Assembly: GCA_007120615.1 (NCBI GenBank)
Contig: SKNI01000325.1
Coordinates: 1-17,652, forward strand
Direction: 5' to 3'
Source of the DNA: Myxococcales bacterium
GTDB lineage: Bacteria > Myxococcota_A > Bradymonadia > Bradymonadales > Bradymonadaceae
DNA length: 17,652 bases
Every line of letters begins with the position of its first letter. Position 1 is the first letter of the stretch. The notes below the pieces were generated by a model that was given only the letters and a program-made list of their open reading frames with translations, made no database searches and had not been told where the DNA came from. Shown here piece after piece: positions 14,847 through 17,652 of this stretch. The position numbers were made by a program, and so were the translations under genes.

Positions 14847-17558
14847 ATGAAAGTCACCCCCATGATCCAGCAATATCTGGATGTCAAAGAACGATATCCA
14901 GATTCGATCCTCTTTTTTCGTCTCGGTGATTTCTACGAGATGTTCTTTGAGGACGCCGAAGTCGTATCCCGAGAATTAGGGCTCACCCTGACCGCCCGAA
15001 GCAAGGGCGCAAACCAGGTACCGATGGCCGGGATGCCCTACCACTCCTCGCAGTCCTATATCACCGAACTCATCAGCAAGGGATTCTCCGTCGCGATCTG
15101 TGAGCAGATCGAGGACGCCGCCAAGGCTGAAGGCATCGTAAAACGCGACGTCGTCCGAGTGGTCACTCCCGGCGTTCAGCTGGACAGTGAGAACCTCGAC
15201 GCCCGAGCCCCCAATTATCTCGCCGCAGTCGTCCCGGGAGTGGGCGTCTCCGGTGCCAACCTGGGCCTGGCCTATCTCGACATCAGCACCGGCGACTTTC
15301 GCATCACCGAGCTGGCCACCAGCGATGATCTCTGCTCTGAGCTCGAACGCATCGAAGCCCGCGAACTCTTGCTTCCCGAGGACGGACATTCCCTGATTGA
15401 AGATGTGGGAGATCGATTCGAGAACCTCTTTTTTCGACCCCGAAAGGCCTCTTATTTCGACGTCCCCGCCCTTCAGGCCCGAGTCTCCGAAGGCGTGCGC
15501 CTGGCCAACGATCTGGAAGGCGATGGATTTTTCCTGGACCATAAGGAAGTGAAAAGTTTCTTTGACGAAGCCCGCGACTTTGACTTTCTGGCCCCCGAAC
15601 TCGTCGAATCGGCCATGGCGGGAGTTCTCTCCTACCTCATCGATACCCAGCGCGGCATCGCCGCTATCGTCCAGCGAGTTCAACCCTACCGGGCCCAGTC
15701 TTTTCTGATCATCGACGAATCCACCAAGACCAACCTGGAGTTGACCCGCACCATGATGGGAGGCCGACGAAGCGGAAGCCTTTTGAGCATCATCGATGAA
15801 ACCAAGACCGCTCTCGGCGGCCGACGGCTACGCCACTGGCTGAACTATCCTCTCATCGACCCGGAGACGATCTCCGCCCGCCACGATGCCGTCGAGCTCA
15901 TCGTCAAAAAGCCGGCCCTTCGTCAGGACCTTCGGGCTTCACTGGACGAGGTCTATGATATCGAGCGACTCTGCGGTCGGATCGCCTCCGGGCGGGCCAA
16001 CGCTCGAGATCTGCGCAGCCTCCAGACCACTCTGGCGGTGATCCCCGAACTCATCGACCTTCTGGCAGAGTCCGACACCGCTCTTTTATCTCTACTTCGA
16101 GAGTCCCTCGATCCCTGCACCGACCTCTGCGTTCATATCGACTCCGCCCTGGTGGAGAGTCCGCCCACCGAACTCACCGAGGGTGGCATCTTTCAGCATG
16201 GATACCACCCGGAGCTCGATGAATTATTGGAGATGTCATCGTCTGGAAAAGACTGGATGCTTCGGTTTGAAGCCCAGGAGAAGAAACGGACCGGTATCAC
16301 CAGCCTGAAGGTTAAATTCAACAAGGTTTTTGGCTATTTTATCGAGGTCACCAAAGCCAACCTCGATCATGTCCCCGATGACTATATTCGAAAGCAGACC
16401 CTCACCAACTCGGAGCGCTATTTCGTGCCCGAGCTCAAAGAACAAGAAGAGCGGATTTTGGGGGCCAGCGAGCGTCGAAAGATCCTGGAATATGAGCTCT
16501 TTGAAGAACTTCGCCGGGAGGTAGCCCACGAGATCGGACGGCTCTTGCAGACCGCAAGCGCCATCGCCGATCTCGACGTCCTGGCCGGCCTGGCGGAGCT
16601 TGCAACCCGCCGCGAATACGCCCGCCCCATCATCGACGACGGCACGCGCATCGAGATCGACGACGGCCGACATCCGGTGGTGGAGACCACTTTGAGCGAT
16701 GAACGATTCGTGCCCAACTCGGTCATCCTCGACACCGAGGGAGCTCATCTTCTGATCATCACCGGCCCCAATATGGCCGGAAAATCCACCATCATCCGCC
16801 AGGTCGCCCTGATCACGCTCCTCGCTCAGATGGGGTCCTTTGTCCCCGCGAGAGGAGCTCATATCGGTGTGGTGGATAAAATCTTTAGCCGCGTCGGCGC
16901 CAGCGACAACCTCGCCCGGGGCCAATCCACGTTCATGGTGGAGATGACCGAGACCGCTCATATCCTTCAGAATGCCACCGAACGAAGCCTGATCATTCTC
17001 GACGAGATCGGCCGGGGCACCGCTACCTTCGACGGTCTATCCATCGCCTGGGCAGTGGCCGAATACCTCCATGATGAGATTGGCGCCCGCACCATGTTCG
17101 CCACTCATTATCACGAATTGACGGAGCTGGTTCGCACTCTCGACGGCCTGAAGAATTTGAGCATCGCCGTCAAAGAATGGCACGACGACATCATCTTTTT
17201 GCGAAAGCTCGTCGACGGACAGGCCAATCGATCTTATGGCGTACAGGTTGGACGCCTCGCCGGCCTTCCCGACGAGGTGGTCGCTCGCGCCCGACAGGTA
17301 CTCTCCAATCTGGAGGCCGGTCAATTCGATGATATGGGCCTCCCCGCGCCGGGAGCCGACCCAGACGGCCCCCGCCGGGTTAGCCGTCGCCACAACCCCG
17401 ACCAATTGACCCTCTTTCAATCGCCCACATCTTCGCTATCCTCCTCAGAGAAAGAGGTGCTCGAGAAGCTTCGCGTCCTCGACGTAGACACCCTCAGTCC
17501 CATAGAATCTCTGAACCTGCTTCACCAACTGGCCGCACGAATTCACGACCGAGATTGA
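14847..17558 (+). CDS. mutS: DNA mismatch repair protein MutS
   Basis: This 903-residue protein is full-length MutS (E. coli MutS is 853). It recognises base mismatches and small loops in new DNA and, as an ATP-driven dimer, recruits MutL. The mismatch-recognition domain carries FYEMF (29-33), including the Phe-x-Glu that stacks on and contacts the mismatch. The connector, lever and clamp domains follow. The ATPase has Walker A TGPNMAGKST (639-648), Walker B ILDEIGRGT (717-725; Asp719, Glu720) and ATHYHEL (752-758). The C-terminal end includes LPDEVVARARQVLSNLE, then a Pro/Asp-rich linker and a short helical tail, as in bacterial MutS1. All key residues appear intact. The start has AGAGG four bases upstream. 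A downstream lipoprotein gene begins one base after the stop, suggesting co-transcription without implying a related function. Confidence 0.98.
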   Translation: MKVTPMIQQYLDVKERYPDSILFFRLGDFYEMFFEDAEVVSRELGLTLTARSKGANQVPMAGMPYHSSQSYITELISKGFSVAICEQIEDAAKAEGIVKRDVVRVVTPGVQLDSENLDARAPNYLAAVVPGVGVSGANLGLAYLDISTGDFRITELATSDDLCSELERIEARELLLPEDGHSLIEDVGDRFENLFFRPRKASYFDVPALQARVSEGVRLANDLEGDGFFLDHKEVKSFFDEARDFDFLAPELVESAMAGVLSYLIDTQRGIAAIVQRVQPYRAQSFLIIDESTKTNLELTRTMMGGRRSGSLLSIIDETKTALGGRRLRHWLNYPLIDPETISARHDAVELIVKKPALRQDLRASLDEVYDIERLCGRIASGRANARDLRSLQTTLAVIPELIDLLAESDTALLSLLRESLDPCTDLCVHIDSALVESPPTELTEGGIFQHGYHPELDELLEMSSSGKDWMLRFEAQEKKRTGITSLKVKFNKVFGYFIEVTKANLDHVPDDYIRKQTLTNSERYFVPELKEQEERILGASERRKILEYELFEELRREVAHEIGRLLQTASAIADLDVLAGLAELATRREYARPIIDDGTRIEIDDGRHPVVETTLSDERFVPNSVILDTEGAHLLIITGPNMAGKSTIIRQVALITLLAQMGSFVPARGAHIGVVDKIFSRVGASDNLARGQSTFMVEMTETAHILQNATERSLIILDEIGRGTATFDGLSIAWAVAEYLHDEIGARTMFATHYHELTELVRTLDGLKNLSIAVKEWHDDIIFLRKLVDGQANRSYGVQVGRLAGLPDEVVARARQVLSNLEAGQFDDMGLPAPGADPDGPRRVSRRHNPDQLTLFQSPTSSLSSSEKEVLEKLRVLDVDTLSPIESLNLLHQLAARIHDRD

Positions 17559-17559
17559 G

Positions 17560-17652
17560 ATGAGAAATTGCATATTCTTCGCTTTTGCATTTTATGGTCT
17601 CTTTGGTCTCTGCATCGCCGGTTGCGCCTCCTCCAGCCCCTCCGTGGACCCC
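17560..17652 (+). CDS. Start of a lipoprotein gene, cut by the window edge
   Basis: The ATG lies one base after the mutS stop, preceded by GAGATTGAG within the mutS end as a possible ribosome binding site. The 31 visible codons encode a short basic N-terminus, a hydrophobic stretch (FFAFAFYGLFGL) and an ideal lipobox IAGC (Cys21), followed by ASSSPSVDP. This is a textbook type II signal peptide start. The mature protein lies outside the window, so no function can be given. Confidence 0.7.
   Translation, partial: MRNCIFFAFAFYGLFGLCIAGCASSSPSVDP

Noticed and set aside
1..17652. A defence island, CRISPR array, phage or transposon as the hidden system.
   Set aside because: No spacer-repeat array, transposase, integrase, nuclease or toxin-antitoxin signature is seen; the genes are envelope, repair and oxidoreductase functions.

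Overview
This is a chromosomal window from a Gram-negative bacterium of moderately high GC. It looks like a Myxococcota / Bradymonadales-type (former Deltaproteobacteria) organism. That placement is inferred from style, not from a marker tree: several lipoproteins have an Asp-rich spacer right after the lipidated Cys, two are giant IPT/TIG-repeat lipoproteins, one is a SpoIID-amidase fusion, and there is a TadE/TadG-like gene cluster. mutS is the only gene usable for taxonomy. I see no tRNA, rRNA, CRISPR array, insertion sequence or phage gene.

Layout. 1-1503 (-): a 3'-truncated lipoprotein fusing a SpoIID-like domain to a PGRP/Amidase_2 domain. 1504-2002: a 499-base divergent intergenic region. 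2003-3109 (+): an extended SDR (NAD-dependent epimerase / NAD_binding_4-like). It converges with 3115-6378 (-), three tightly packed genes read in the order 5356-6378, 3963-5378, 3115-3966; all encode TadE/TadG-like membrane-anchored proteins and their ends overlap. 6379-6522 holds a perfect inverted repeat and a weak promoter. 6523-7941 (-): an orphan three-TM protein with a long Cys-containing C-terminal region. 7942-8417: a second divergent region with a good sigma70-like promoter facing right. 8418-11564 and 11644-14739 (+): tandem paralogous lipoproteins, each with an acidic spacer, six IPT/TIG repeats, a carboxypeptidase-regulatory-like domain and a shared C-terminal region I cannot assign to a family. 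They are separated by 79 bases that can fold into two hairpins. 14847-17558 (+): full-length mutS. 17560-17652 (+): the start of another lipoprotein gene, cut by the window edge.

How it fits together. Most of the window encodes cell-envelope or surface proteins: a wall-remodelling lipoprotein, pilus-related minor components and large modular lipoproteins. mutS and the SDR are the exceptions. Nothing here is clearly a new defence or mobile system. The most notable items are the SpoIID-amidase fusion and the duplicated TIG lipoproteins with their shared uncharacterised C-terminal module.
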